Notes under the pieces: generated by a model
Told to the model about the DNA's origin: nothing
The model's input: the letters and a program-made list of their open reading frames with translations, nothing else
Database searches by the model: none
Program-made: the position numbers and the translations under genes
Assembly: GCF_021365465.1 (NCBI RefSeq)
Contig: NZ_CP089932.1
Span: 1,736,001-1,800,000, forward strand
Reading direction: 5' to 3'
Origin: Erwinia tracheiphila
Lineage (GTDB): Bacteria > Pseudomonadota > Gammaproteobacteria > Enterobacterales > Enterobacteriaceae
DNA length: 64,000 nt
Shown: positions 18,310 through 27,004 of the stretch, in pieces
How the letters are laid out: every line of letters starts with the position of its first letter
Position numbering within the stretch: the first letter of the stretch is position 1

Positions 18310-19086
18310 ATGTACCCCATCGATTATAACAGCTACCGCTCTGTAAAGGGTTTTAACCGGCGCGTGCGCTTTCTTGTCATGCATTACACCGCCGTTGATT
18401 TTGCCGCATCGGTGCGTGCACTTGCCGGTGACGGCACCGTGAGTGCGCATTACCTGGTCCCGGACCCGGACGACAAAATGTACATTGCAGCCGGTTTTAA
18501 CGATATGCGTGTTTTTAACCTGGTTGATGAAAACGAACGGGCCTGGCATGCCGGGGCCAGCTCCTGGGCAGGGTGGAGTAATCTTAACGACACCGCCATC
18601 GGAATTGAGGTGGTTAATCTGGCCAGTGATAATGACGGCGTGTTTGTCTTTCCTCCCTATAACCCGGTTCAGATTGACGCAATCAAAGAGCTGGCAATAA
18701 ATATCCTCCAGCGGTATCCGGACATCAGCCCTGTGAATGTCGTGGGGCATTCCGATATTGCGCCGTGCAGGAAAAGTGACCCCGGGGCCGCGTTCCCCTG
18801 GAAAACGCTTTATGAGGCCGGAGTCGGGGCATGGTATGACGATAACACCCGGTCAGCTTATCTGGCGGAGTTTGCCGCCGGGGGACTTCCGTCTGATGAG
18901 GATATCATTGCCAGGCTGAAAACCTGGGGCTATGACGTTTCCGGCACAACAACCGCTTCGGTGTTTCAGCTGCTTGTCCGGGCCTTCCAGCTACATTTTC
19001 GTCAGGAAAACTACGACGGCGTCATTGATGCAGATACGGCGGCCATTCTTTATGCCCTGACGGATAAATACAGCACCTTCAACTAA
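18310..19086 (+). CDS. N-acetylmuramoyl-L-alanine amidase, AmpDh3-like
   Basis: Zinc amidase that removes stem peptides from peptidoglycan. The 258 residues hold an amidase_2 domain (about 15-165) and a C-terminal peptidoglycan-binding-like helical region (about 185-255). By comparison with AmiD, zinc ligands are H25 (VMHYTA), H147 (VVGHSDIAP) and D157, with E100 (IGIE) and K155 as catalytic partners; all are present. The closest relative I recall is Pseudomonas aeruginosa AmpDh3, delivered by a type VI secretion system. There is no Sec signal or lipobox. Start ATG 18310 follows AGGAGAAAT. It shares a transcript with the broken hydrolase upstream. Confidence 0.9.
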   Translation: MYPIDYNSYRSVKGFNRRVRFLVMHYTAVDFAASVRALAGDGTVSAHYLVPDPDDKMYIAAGFNDMRVFNLVDENERAWHAGASSWAGWSNLNDTAIGIEVVNLASDNDGVFVFPPYNPVQIDAIKELAINILQRYPDISPVNVVGHSDIAPCRKSDPGAAFPWKTLYEAGVGAWYDDNTRSAYLAEFAAGGLPSDEDIIARLKTWGYDVSGTTTASVFQLLVRAFQLHFRQENYDGVIDADTAAILYALTDKYSTFN

Positions 19087-19171
19087 ACTAAAACTGACTC
19101 TGACCCTCGTTCGCCTGGTTTCAGTGAGGGTTTGCAGTTGTCATATTTCATAAATGGTATAAGGAGTTTTA

Positions 19172-19594
19172 ATGTCTATTCCTGAAAAGTTTTATATCCG
19201 CGAGTCTTCCGGGCAGATGAAGTATCTCAATTATCTGTTCAATTTCGATGCTTTGACTCCCTCATACTCCGGCATTCATACGTTTACCCTTGTTCCTTCT
19301 GAGGAAGGCTATTTTATTTGTGGTTTTGAAGGTCTTATGTGTGCCCGTTATGACAGCACCCAGGAAAGAATAGTGAACCTGAATCTTGCAGACAAAAGTA
19401 AGATTGCCGATGAAGATTCTGCGTTGTGGCTGATTGATGAAAATTCTGATGGCACAGTGATTATCAGGAACAAAAAAAATCCTGACCTGGTCTGGATGTC
19501 ATTCAGGGGAGAATTGCCTTTCAGCAGGGCTGTAGTAGCTCCTGCGGATTCAGGCGATGTAAACCAGTTGTTACGCATTGAGGCTGCTGACTAA
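19172..19594 (+). CDS. Unknown 140-residue protein after the amidase
   Basis: A clean ORF with ribosome site AAGGAG, 85 bases after the amidase. No family is recognised. The sequence is rich in beta-type residues and aromatics, with spaced patterns such as YFICGFEGLMCARYD, SALWLIDENSDGTVIIR and PDLVWMSF that could be repeats of a beta-trefoil or beta-sandwich fold. No signal peptide or membrane segment. As third gene of the cell-wall hydrolase cassette it may be an accessory or protective protein; a periplasmic immunity protein would need a signal, which is missing. Confidence 0.6.
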   Translation: MSIPEKFYIRESSGQMKYLNYLFNFDALTPSYSGIHTFTLVPSEEGYFICGFEGLMCARYDSTQERIVNLNLADKSKIADEDSALWLIDENSDGTVIIRNKKNPDLVWMSFRGELPFSRAVVAPADSGDVNQLLRIEAAD

Positions 19595-19655
19595 CACAGC
19601 AGCACACATCTCTGCTATACATGCATGACGCAACAGCCCGGAGGTAAGGTCGGAT

Positions 19656-19913
19656 GTGCAGGTGGCTTCTGACAGCAGAATATCAGAAGTCATCTTAACC
19701 CCTCTCGACTATGCTCAATACTCGTGTGTACCAAAGCGAGGTCTGGGCATTGTGTCGGAAACATCGCAAATTATTGAGCGGGGAGTGTCCACCCTTCCCG
19801 ACGAAACATGGGAGCAAACCCGCCGAAGGACGGAGATTATCAGCCCTCTGGCTGCGCTTGAAGTCGTTGGATACAGGGCCGCCGACGTGGCAGTGTTAGC
19901 GCCAATGATATAA
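19656..19913 (+). pseudogene. Possible Mu/Tn552-type transposase N-terminal remnant
   Basis: The frame encodes SEVILTPLDYAQYSCVPKRG and later RRTEIISPLAALEVVGYRAA, which resembles the N-terminal region before the helix-turn-helix of large Mu/TniA-type DDE transposases. The match ends at DVAVLAPMI, where the left end of an IS21 remnant begins. The rest of the gene was not found on the other side. Family assignment is from memory and moderate. Confidence 0.4.
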
Positions 19914-20000
19914 GACTGTAATTCGCCATTTGAATTGTCCGCTCCCCCCAACATGTTGTTTCCTTGAGGTTCAGGTTATCACACCAGAAAGGACATCGAC

Positions 20001-20793
20001 ATGCCGGGCAGAGAGGACCTTTTACATGATAAAGCAAATGAGCAAGCAGGGTGCGTACATTGTCGATATTGCGACTCAGGCTGGTTGCTCTGAGCGTACT
20101 GTCAGGCGATATCTTAAATACCCTGAACCACCGGCCAGAAAAACACGCCACAAATTGAAGCCGTTCATGGACGATATTGACACGCGCCTGGCTGAGAATG
20201 TCTGAAATGGCGATGTTATCCCCGCAGAAATCAAAGCAATGGGGTACATCGGCGTGCGCTCCATGTTGCGCTATTACATCCAGCCCAAACGCAAAATGCG
20301 ACCATCAAAAAACGGAGCGCTTCGAAACCCAGCCCGGTTACCAGTTGCAGTACGATCGGTGCGAAATCGAAGCGGAGGTCGCGGGACAGCGATGCAAAGT
20401 TAACCGCGCGGTAAATACGCTGCGGTTCTCCCGTCGCTTCCGTGTCTTCGCCGTGCTAAAACCGGATGCTGAATACACCTGCAGCCGTTGCCGGATAAGG
20501 ATCTCGATACCAGCTACTTCTACATCCGCCATGTGTCCTGGGACCGCTATATCGAGGTTGGCGGCAATCGTTACAGTGTTCCCGAAACCTTGTGTGGGCA
20601 GCCGGTCTCGATACGAATATCACTGGATGACGAGTTGCGGATCTACAGTAATGAGCAGCAGGTAGCATTACACCGGCCCTGTTCAGCATCATCTGGATGG
20701 CAGACGGTGCCTGGGCACCATGCTCCGCTCTGGCAGCAGGTCAGCATGGTGGAACATCGTCCACTGAGTGCTTATGAGGAGCCGCTGTGTTGA
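20001..20793 (+). pseudogene. istA: IS21-family IstA remnant
   Basis: The start ATG 20001 is out of frame by one base with the body MIKQMSKQGAYIVDIATQAG and CSERTVRRYLKYPEPPARK. Further frame changes occur near 20200 (GYIGVRSMLRYYIQPKRKM) and 20310 (QPGYQLQYDRCEIEAEVAGQ). After about 20480 the central DDE part is missing and the C-terminal YIEVGGNRYSVPETLCGQPV to the end PLSAYEEPLC follows. Many lesions, so an old remnant. Confidence 0.8.
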
Positions 20794-21104
20794 TCCTGGA
20801 CGAAATCGGCTACCTTCCGATGACCAGGGAGGAAGCCAGTCTGTTCTTCCGCCTGCTGAACCGGCGGTATGAAAAAGCGGGCATCATCCTGACGTTAAAC
20901 AAAAGCTTCGCAGACTGAGGAGAGATGTCCGGAGATAACGTGCTGGCAACGGCGATCTTGGATCGGTTGCTGCATCACTCAACCACGCTGAACATCAAAG
21001 GAGAAAGTTAGCGGCTGAAGGAAAAACGCAAAGCCGGGGTGCTGGCCAAAAGCGCGATGCCAGTCAGTGATGATGAAATGGCGGAAAGCGGACAGCAGAA
21101 GTGA
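20787..21104 (+). pseudogene. istB: IS21-family IstB remnant
   Basis: Only the C-terminal half is left: VLILDEIGYLPMTREEASLF (Walker B region) then SGDNVLATAILDRLLHHSTT. Two in-frame stops (after KSFAD and after KGES) break it, and the Walker A half has been lost in the deletion that fused it to istA. Confidence 0.8.
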
Positions 21105-21184
21105 TCAAATAGCGGACATTAAAAATGGCGAAAAACGACCATAAATCCTGGCGTTGACACCGTGGACGTGGCTGAATGCGGGTA

Positions 21185-21262
21185 GACCCTGTAAATAATT
21201 CTGTGTATCTGCCACCGTATTAAAGGTGATCGCTCAGGCGGTCACCAAACTCGATAATAAAG
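21185..21262 (-). mobile_element. IS256-family right-end remnant
   Basis: It begins GACCCTGTAAATAATTCTG like the intact IS256 end and then reads, on the minus strand, FIIEFGDRLSDHL and a stop, the C-terminus of the transposase. Sequence differs from the intact copy at several sites, so it comes from an older or related IS256. It is cut off by IS481 copy 2. Confidence 0.85.
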
Positions 21263-22463
21263 TGTATTAGTCGCGACTTGATCTGACAATGGGCCTTGAA
21301 AGGTTGAGAGTTACCGGTTTTGATATGGGTGTCGAATCCTTATACAAAACGCGAGGTAACTCTCATGCTTCATACTAACAATCCCATCATCAAACACAAA
21401 GCCGGTTTACTCAATCTGGACGAAGAGCTCGGTAACGTATCAAAAGCCTGTAAGATCATGGGCGTGTCGCGAGACACGTTTTACCGTTATCAGGAACTGG
21501 CTGAAGAAGGCGGTATTGATGCGCTGGTTAATCAAAGTCGTAGGGTACCCAACCTGAAGAACCGCGCCGATGAGGCCACGGAACGTGCGGTTGTTGAGTA
21601 CGCCGTTGAGTTCCCGGCTCATGGTCAGCATCGGACTAGCAATGAACTTCGTAAAAAAGGCGTGTTTATCTCCGGCAGCGGCGTGCGCTCCATCTGGCAA
21701 CGACACGACCTGGAGAACTTCCGTAAACGCCTGAAGGCGCTTGAGGAGAAAGTCGCTAAAGAAGGCATTGTGCTTACCGATGCCCAAATCGCAGCGCTGG
21801 AGAAAAAGGCGCATGATGATGAGGCCAGCGGCGAAATCGAGACGGCACATCCGGGTTATCTGGGCTCGCAGGACACCTTCTACGTTGGCAATCTGAAAGG
21901 TGTTGGCCGTATCTACCAGCAGACGTTTGTGGATACGTACTCAAAAGTGGCACACTGCAAGCTGTATACAAGTAAAACGCCGATCACCGCCGCCGACCTG
22001 CTCAATGATCGCGTATTGCCGTTCTACGAGGCTCAGGGACTGCCGATGCTGAGAATACTGACCGACAGGGGTACGGAGTACTGTGGTAAAGTGGAGCAGC
22101 ATGATTATCAGCTTTATCTGGCCATCAACGATATCGACCATACGAAAACGAAGGCGATGTCTCCACAGACGAACGGTATCTGCGAGCGCTTCCATAAAAC
22201 CATTTTGCAGGATTTTTATCAGGTTACGTTCCGCAAGAAGTTATATGGAGACCTGGAAAGCCTGCAGGCAGATCTGGACAACTGGTTGTGGCATTACAAT
22301 AATGAGCGAACTCATCAGGGTAAAATGTGCTGCGGGCGTACGCCAATGGCAACTTTACTTGATGGTAAACGGGTCTGGGCAGAAAAAAATCTGAACCAGA
22401 TTTAATCTGACAGACACCTGTATAAATAACCGGTAACTGTCAGATCAGGTCTGAGCTAGTACA
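21263..22463 (+). mobile_element. IS481-family element copy 2, 1201 bp, no target duplication
   Basis: It has the same ends and exactly the same length as copy 1. The 7 bases on the left (AATAAAG, in an IS256 remnant) and right (GATAACT, in an ISL3 remnant) differ. A simple insertion would have duplicated its target, so the flanks were brought together by a later deletion or recombination. Confidence 0.92.
21365..22405 (+). CDS. IS481-family transposase
   Basis: Full-length 346-residue homologue of the copy at 6129-7169, starting at MLHTNNPIIKHK. I chose ATG 21365 to match that copy; an upstream in-frame extension exists. The helix-turn-helix and all DDE landmarks (VDTYSKVAH, TDRGTEYCG, GICERFHKT) are intact. 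Either copy could supply transposase for both. Confidence 0.93.
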   Translation: MLHTNNPIIKHKAGLLNLDEELGNVSKACKIMGVSRDTFYRYQELAEEGGIDALVNQSRRVPNLKNRADEATERAVVEYAVEFPAHGQHRTSNELRKKGVFISGSGVRSIWQRHDLENFRKRLKALEEKVAKEGIVLTDAQIAALEKKAHDDEASGEIETAHPGYLGSQDTFYVGNLKGVGRIYQQTFVDTYSKVAHCKLYTSKTPITAADLLNDRVLPFYEAQGLPMLRILTDRGTEYCGKVEQHDYQLYLAINDIDHTKTKAMSPQTNGICERFHKTILQDFYQVTFRKKLYGDLESLQADLDNWLWHYNNERTHQGKMCCGRTPMATLLDGKRVWAEKNLNQI

Positions 22464-22495
22464 GATAACTGTATGTTTTATCCACAGAGATCATC

Positions 22496-23735
22496 ATGGA
22501 CGAGAAGTCACTCTATGCTCACATTCTGAATCTGCCTGCTCCGTGGCAGGTCCAATCCCTTTCTCTTGATGAAAGCGCTGGTGCTGTCACCGTTGTTGTC
22601 GGGATCGCTAAAAATACTCAATTACTCTGCCCGACATGTGGACAGCAATGCCCTGTTCACGATCATCGCCACCGCAAATGGTGTCATCTTGATACCTGCC
22701 AGTTCATGACTGTCGTTGAGGCGAATGTCCCTCGGGTCATGTGCCCAAACCATGGATGCCAGACGTTACCTGTTCCGTGGGCCGGACCGTGTAGCCGGTA
22801 CACGTTATTGTTCGGATCATTCGTCCTTTCCTGGCTGAAAATTAGCACGGTTGATGCGGTAAGAAAGCAGCTTCAGCTTCAGCTTAACTGGAATGCCGTT
22901 GACGGCATTATGACCCGGGCAGTTAAATGTGGTCTTGCCCGAATAAAAAAGCTGCTATCAGCCCGGCATATGAATGTGGATGAAGTTGCATTCAAAAAAG
23001 GGCACAGGTACATCACCGTGATATCCGATCGTGAGGGACGAGCGCTGGCGTTAACGGATGATCGGGGAACAGAAAGTCCTGCCAGCTATCTTCGCACCCT
23101 CACCGACAGCCAACTGGAAGCTGTCAAAACATTCTCAATGGATATGAATGCCGGATATATCAGAGTAGAGCGGCTCCCTCTTCCGGGAGCAGCAGGAAAA
23201 ATCGCCTTTTACCGCTTTCATGTGGCAAAAAATTGGCTAACTCGTTGATAATAGACGGAAAAATTAACACCCCCAGCTTCCGGTGGACAGTCGCCGCCAG
23301 GCAAAAGGAACCCGCTTCCTGTGGCAATACAGCGAAAAATGGATGACAGAACCCCGACAGGAAAAACTGGCATGACTGAGAGAGCAGATGCAACTGACCA
23401 GCCAGTGTCGGGCCCTGAAAGAACTGGCGAAAGATATCTGGAACCGTCCATGGAGTGATAAACGCCGTGCAGACTGGCAGCAGTGGATAGCGCTGGCAAG
23501 AACTTGCGATATGCCGGCAATGAGAAACATGGCAGGAACCATCGCGAAAAGGCTGTACGGAATACTTAACGCAATGCGGTACAGCGTCTCAAACGGTAAT
23601 GCCGAAGCACTCAACAGTAAAATAAGGCTGTTGAGGATAAAGGCCAGAGGTTATCGAAACCGGGAGCGATTTAAGCTGGGAGTGATGTTCCACTACGGGA
23701 AGCTGGATATGGACCCTGTAAATAATTCTGTGTAA
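22496..23735 (+). pseudogene. ISL3-family transposase, frameshifted
   Basis: The first frame (22496-23248) encodes the zinc-finger CPTCGQQCPVHDHRH, helix-turn-helix and VDEVAFKKGHRYITVISD, and ends after FYRFHVAKNWLTR. Between 23230 and 23390 the sequence is disturbed. The frame from 23388 gives SQCRALKELAKDIWNRPW and NAEALNSKIRLL to FHYGKLDM, where IS256 copy 2 interrupts it. It differs from copy A throughout, so it is a separate, older member. Confidence 0.85.
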
Positions 23736-25026
23736 CTGCCACCACGTCAAAGGTGAACGCTCAGGCGGTCACCGAACTCAATAATAAAGCGGCTCATCGC
23801 CAGCCGACAGTTCTGGATCGGCATACTCCATTTTTTCGATGCCGACTGGATTGCCAGGTAAATAACCTTTCGCACTGAGTCATCCGTCGGGAATACCTTG
23901 CGTTTCTTAATGGCGGCACGGATCACGCTGTTCAGCGACTCAATGGCATTCGTGGTGTAGATAGCTTTTCGGATGTCAGACGGATAGCCGAAGAACGTAT
24001 TGAGGTTTTCCCCGTGCGCACGCCAGCTTTTGCTGATTTGTGGATATTTGTCATCCCATTCTTCGGCGAACGCAGCCAGCGCCATCCGTGCGGCCGCTTC
24101 TGTTGGTGCCTGATAAACGGTTTTCAGCCCGCCCGTGACCGCTTTGTAGTCCTTCCACGCCACGTATTTCAGGCGGTTACGCACCATGTGGATGATGCAC
24201 AGCTGGATGTGAGTCTGCGGATAGACGCTGTTTATCGCATCCGGGAAGCCCTTCAGGCCATCCACGCAGGCAATCAGGATGTCCTGAAGGCCGCGATTTT
24301 TAAGTTCCGTCAGCACGTTCAGCCAGAACTTTGCACCTTCATTTTCAGCCAGCCGCATCCCCGGAAGCTCTTTCCGGCCTTCGGTATTGATGCCCGGTGC
24401 CAGGAACACCGCTTTGTTAATCACGCTGCCATTCTGACGAACCTTAACAACAATACAGTCCAGATAAACAATGGGATAGAGCGCATCCAGCTGGCGATTC
24501 TGCCATTCGGCGACCTGCTCTTTAACGGCATCCGTGACTTTTGATATCAGGGCCGGTGACACATCAGCATCGTACATCTCTTTGAACGTATCGACGATTT
24601 CCCGCGTGGTCATGCCTTTGGCATACAAGGATAAAATCTGGCTGTCCATCTGCGTGATACGCGTCTGATTCTTCTTAATCAGCTGAGGTTCAAAGGTATT
24701 TTCCCGGTCGCGCGGCGTGTTTAGCCCGATTTCACCGTCGTCGCACAGCAGCGTTTTCGAAGAGTAGCCGTTGCGGGTATTGGTGCCGGTTTTAGGGGCA
24801 TTTTTCTCATGCCCGAGGTGGTCAGTCAGTTCTGCATTGAGTGCCGTTTCAACGGTCAGCTTCGTGAGCATGCGGGAAAACTGATTAAGGCCGGCCTCAG
24901 TTTTGAGGCCTTTGGCCAGTTCAGCAGCAAGGGCCTTAAGTTTCTTCTCGTCCATAATTTGCCTGTCTCCATTGTTGGAGTGAACATATCAAAAACAGGC
25001 AATTACACAATTTTAATTACAGTCTC
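23712..25026 (-). mobile_element. IS256-family element copy 2, intact, 1315 bp
   Basis: The inverted repeats GACCCTGTAAAT and GAGACTGTAATT (read inward) close the element. The target duplication TGGATATG at 23704-23711 and 25027-25034 is perfect. This is the reference for reconstructing copy 1. Confidence 0.96.
23747..24955 (-). CDS. IS256-family (mutator-type) transposase
   Basis: Complete 402-residue DDE transposase. Landmarks are YLDCIVVKV (first aspartate), CVDGLKGFPDAI (second), the C/H-rich LCIIHMVRNRLKYV and NAIESLNS (acidic residue of the C-terminal part). ATG 24955 follows GGAGACAGGCAAAT. No defects are seen and the perfect target duplication suggests recent activity. Confidence 0.96.
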   Translation of the reverse strand: MDEKKLKALAAELAKGLKTEAGLNQFSRMLTKLTVETALNAELTDHLGHEKNAPKTGTNTRNGYSSKTLLCDDGEIGLNTPRDRENTFEPQLIKKNQTRITQMDSQILSLYAKGMTTREIVDTFKEMYDADVSPALISKVTDAVKEQVAEWQNRQLDALYPIVYLDCIVVKVRQNGSVINKAVFLAPGINTEGRKELPGMRLAENEGAKFWLNVLTELKNRGLQDILIACVDGLKGFPDAINSVYPQTHIQLCIIHMVRNRLKYVAWKDYKAVTGGLKTVYQAPTEAAARMALAAFAEEWDDKYPQISKSWRAHGENLNTFFGYPSDIRKAIYTTNAIESLNSVIRAAIKKRKVFPTDDSVRKVIYLAIQSASKKWSMPIQNCRLAMSRFIIEFGDRLSVHL

Positions 25027-25124
25027 TGGATATGGCGTTCTGAGTCTTCCCACCATTAAGGGGAAGACTCTTATCATTTCTGTATGCACTGCGAGGCGGG
25101 AACAGCCCGGCTCCCGGAAACGCT

Positions 25125-25715
25125 TCATTTGGCATCTATACCTTGATTACTCCGCCAGTGATCGAAGTAAATGTGGTCTGCCTGAAAATCGGCGGTTTCG
25201 GTATCACCAGTTAAACGCCATGCCAGTTGGAAAGCGAATTCAAAGCTTTTTCCTAAGCCCTTACCACTGATCAGGTTGCCATCCTCCACGACGTTCTCGT
25301 TGCTCCAGATACCATCTGTTACCGCCTTATACAGCTCGCCTGAGCAGGTATAACGCCGTCCCTTAAGCAGGTGATTATTACCAAGAACCCGTGCTGCGGC
25401 AGAACAGATTGGTGCTATCAATTTGCCGGCTTCGTCATGCCGTGTAATAAACCTTTTGACCTCTGGATTCGCCGCAAGATTTACCGTGCCTTCCGGCCCT
25501 CCCGGAATCACCACCGCATCAAATATGTTGTACTGAACGTCACTTAATAGCGTATCGGCACATACCCTGATGGCATGATAGCTGGCAACTTCATGTCGAT
25601 CATGGCAGGCAACAGTGGTCACTTTCACCTTCAGCCGATTCAAAATATCAATGATAATAAAGGCTTCAGCTTCTTCAAATCCCGGAGCCAGCAGTATGGC
25701 TGCATGTTTAGTCAT
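25125..25715 (-). CDS. DJ-1/PfpI family protein
   Basis: The 196-residue DJ-1-like protein begins MTKHAAILLAPGFEEAEA. The conserved Glu is in GFEEAE and the nucleophile-elbow cysteine in PICSAAARVL, the positions used by glyoxalase/deglycase-like members such as YajL. The exact subgroup is unclear. Ribosome site AGGAGG lies directly before two consecutive ATGs; the second (25715) has the better spacing. The 3' end lies only about 55 bases from the end of ISL3 copy B. It is divergent from mltB. Confidence 0.85.
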   Translation of the reverse strand: MTKHAAILLAPGFEEAEAFIIIDILNRLKVKVTTVACHDRHEVASYHAIRVCADTLLSDVQYNIFDAVVIPGGPEGTVNLAANPEVKRFITRHDEAGKLIAPICSAAARVLGNNHLLKGRRYTCSGELYKAVTDGIWSNENVVEDGNLISGKGLGKSFEFAFQLAWRLTGDTETADFQADHIYFDHWRSNQGIDAK

Positions 25716-25924
25716 CATCCCTCCTGATAACAAAATCCATGATTACTATTATTGAAATATCGTTTTATTTAAATTAAGTCAATTTAAATGTGGTGATTTG
25801 CGCGGCTATGCTGTGTGAAGTGGGAAACGAATTGTTCTGTTATACCTTTACATAACATCTGCTTTTCTTGCTGTTGGGCTATGCCTTAACGTAAGCACTA
25901 ATTTTATTATGCTGTAGGTACCTG

Positions 25925-27004
25925 ATGCGTTATTTAGTTTCGCTTTTATTACCCTTGATTTTACTCCCGGCCTGCAGTAGCGGTAAACTGCTTCAGCATG
26001 AAGCACATCATGGTAATCCGTTCAGAGGGGGCAATAACTTTCTGAACGCCGACTCGCATACTGTTGCGCCACTGGACGGTGATTTTTCCGATAACCCTGC
26101 TGTTGACGCCTTTATTGATAAAATGGTGCGGGAGCATAATTTTAATCGTCAGCAGCTGCATGATGTGCTGGCACAGGCAAAACGGCTGGACTGGGTGCTG
26201 AGATTAATGGAGCGTCAGGCTCCGTCTTATCAGCCGCCTTCCGGGCCTAATGGGGCGTGGATACGCTATCGCAATAAATTCATTGTGCCGGACAACGTTC
26301 AAAATGGTGTGCAGTTCTGGAATCAATATCAGGACGCGCTTAATCGTGCCTGGCTGAAGTATGGTGTTCCACCTGAGATTATTGTCGGTATTATCGGTGT
26401 GGAAACCCGCTGGGGCCGTGTGATGGGTAAGACCCGTATTATTGATGCGCTGACGACACTTTCCTTTGCTTATCCGCGCAGGGCCGACTATTTCAGCGGT
26501 GAGCTGGAAACTTTCCTGCTGATGTCCAGGAAAGAGAATGATGATCCCCTGGCGCTTCGTGGTTCATTTGCTGGCGCAATGGGATATGGGCAGTTTATGC
26601 CTTCTTCCTATAAACAATATGCGGTGGATTTTAACAACGACGGACACATCAATCTGTGGGATCCGGAAGATGCTATTGGCAGTATTGCACATTATTTCAG
26701 TGCACATGGCTGGCAAAAAGAGGGGACAGTTGCTGTGCCAGCTAACGGTCAGGTGTCGCCGCTGGAAAATGGTTTCAAAACGCGTTATACGCCTGAGCAG
26801 CTTTCCGCTGCCGGCCTGTCGCCACAGGTACCACTGAATGACCAGCAGCAGGTCAGTCTGCTACGTTTTGATATGGGACAGTATTATCAATACTGGTATG
26901 GCTTGCCGAATTTTTATGTCATTACTCGTTATAATAACAATAACCATTATGCAATGGCGGTGTGGCAGTTGGGTGAAGCAGTACGGGATGCTGGCCGTTT
27001 CTGA
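25925..27004 (+). CDS. mltB: Membrane-bound lytic murein transglycosylase B
   Basis: Outer-membrane lipoprotein that cuts peptidoglycan glycan strands, forming 1,6-anhydroMurNAc. A signal peptide ends in the lipobox LLPAC with C17 as lipidated residue. The SLT family 3 domain has catalytic E160 in GIIGVETRWGR and the motif GAMGYGQFMPSSY. At 359 residues it has the E. coli length. It is followed by pncC and recA as in E. coli, although with a long gap. Confidence 0.97.
   Translation: MRYLVSLLLPLILLPACSSGKLLQHEAHHGNPFRGGNNFLNADSHTVAPLDGDFSDNPAVDAFIDKMVREHNFNRQQLHDVLAQAKRLDWVLRLMERQAPSYQPPSGPNGAWIRYRNKFIVPDNVQNGVQFWNQYQDALNRAWLKYGVPPEIIVGIIGVETRWGRVMGKTRIIDALTTLSFAYPRRADYFSGELETFLLMSRKENDDPLALRGSFAGAMGYGQFMPSSYKQYAVDFNNDGHINLWDPEDAIGSIAHYFSAHGWQKEGTVAVPANGQVSPLENGFKTRYTPEQLSAAGLSPQVPLNDQQQVSLLRFDMGQYYQYWYGLPNFYVITRYNNNNHYAMAVWQLGEAVRDAGRF

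Larger units (their letters stand above)
19914..21140 (+). mobile_element. IS21-family element copy 2, internally deleted
   Basis: The left end (GTAATTCGCCATTTGAATTG) and right end read inward (GTTTTTCGCCATTTTTAATG) are related inverted repeats, different from those of IS21 copy 1. Only about 1.23 kb remain of the roughly 2.5 kb expected, through deletion inside istA and loss of the istB start. Confidence 0.75.
22464..25070 (+). mobile_element. ISL3-family element copy B, truncated and interrupted
   Basis: The right end is present (GGGGAAGACTC at 25060-25070, matching the ISL3 copy A terminal repeat), but the left terminal repeat is missing: IS481 ends 32 bases before the transposase start. 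An intact IS256 copy sits inside it at 23712-25026 with an 8-base duplication. Confidence 0.85.

Noticed and set aside
24014..24544. Long plus-strand ORF inside IS256 copy 2 (also mirrored at 5558-6064)
   Set aside because: Exact antisense shadow of the transposase core; it appears in both copies only because the transposase is conserved.
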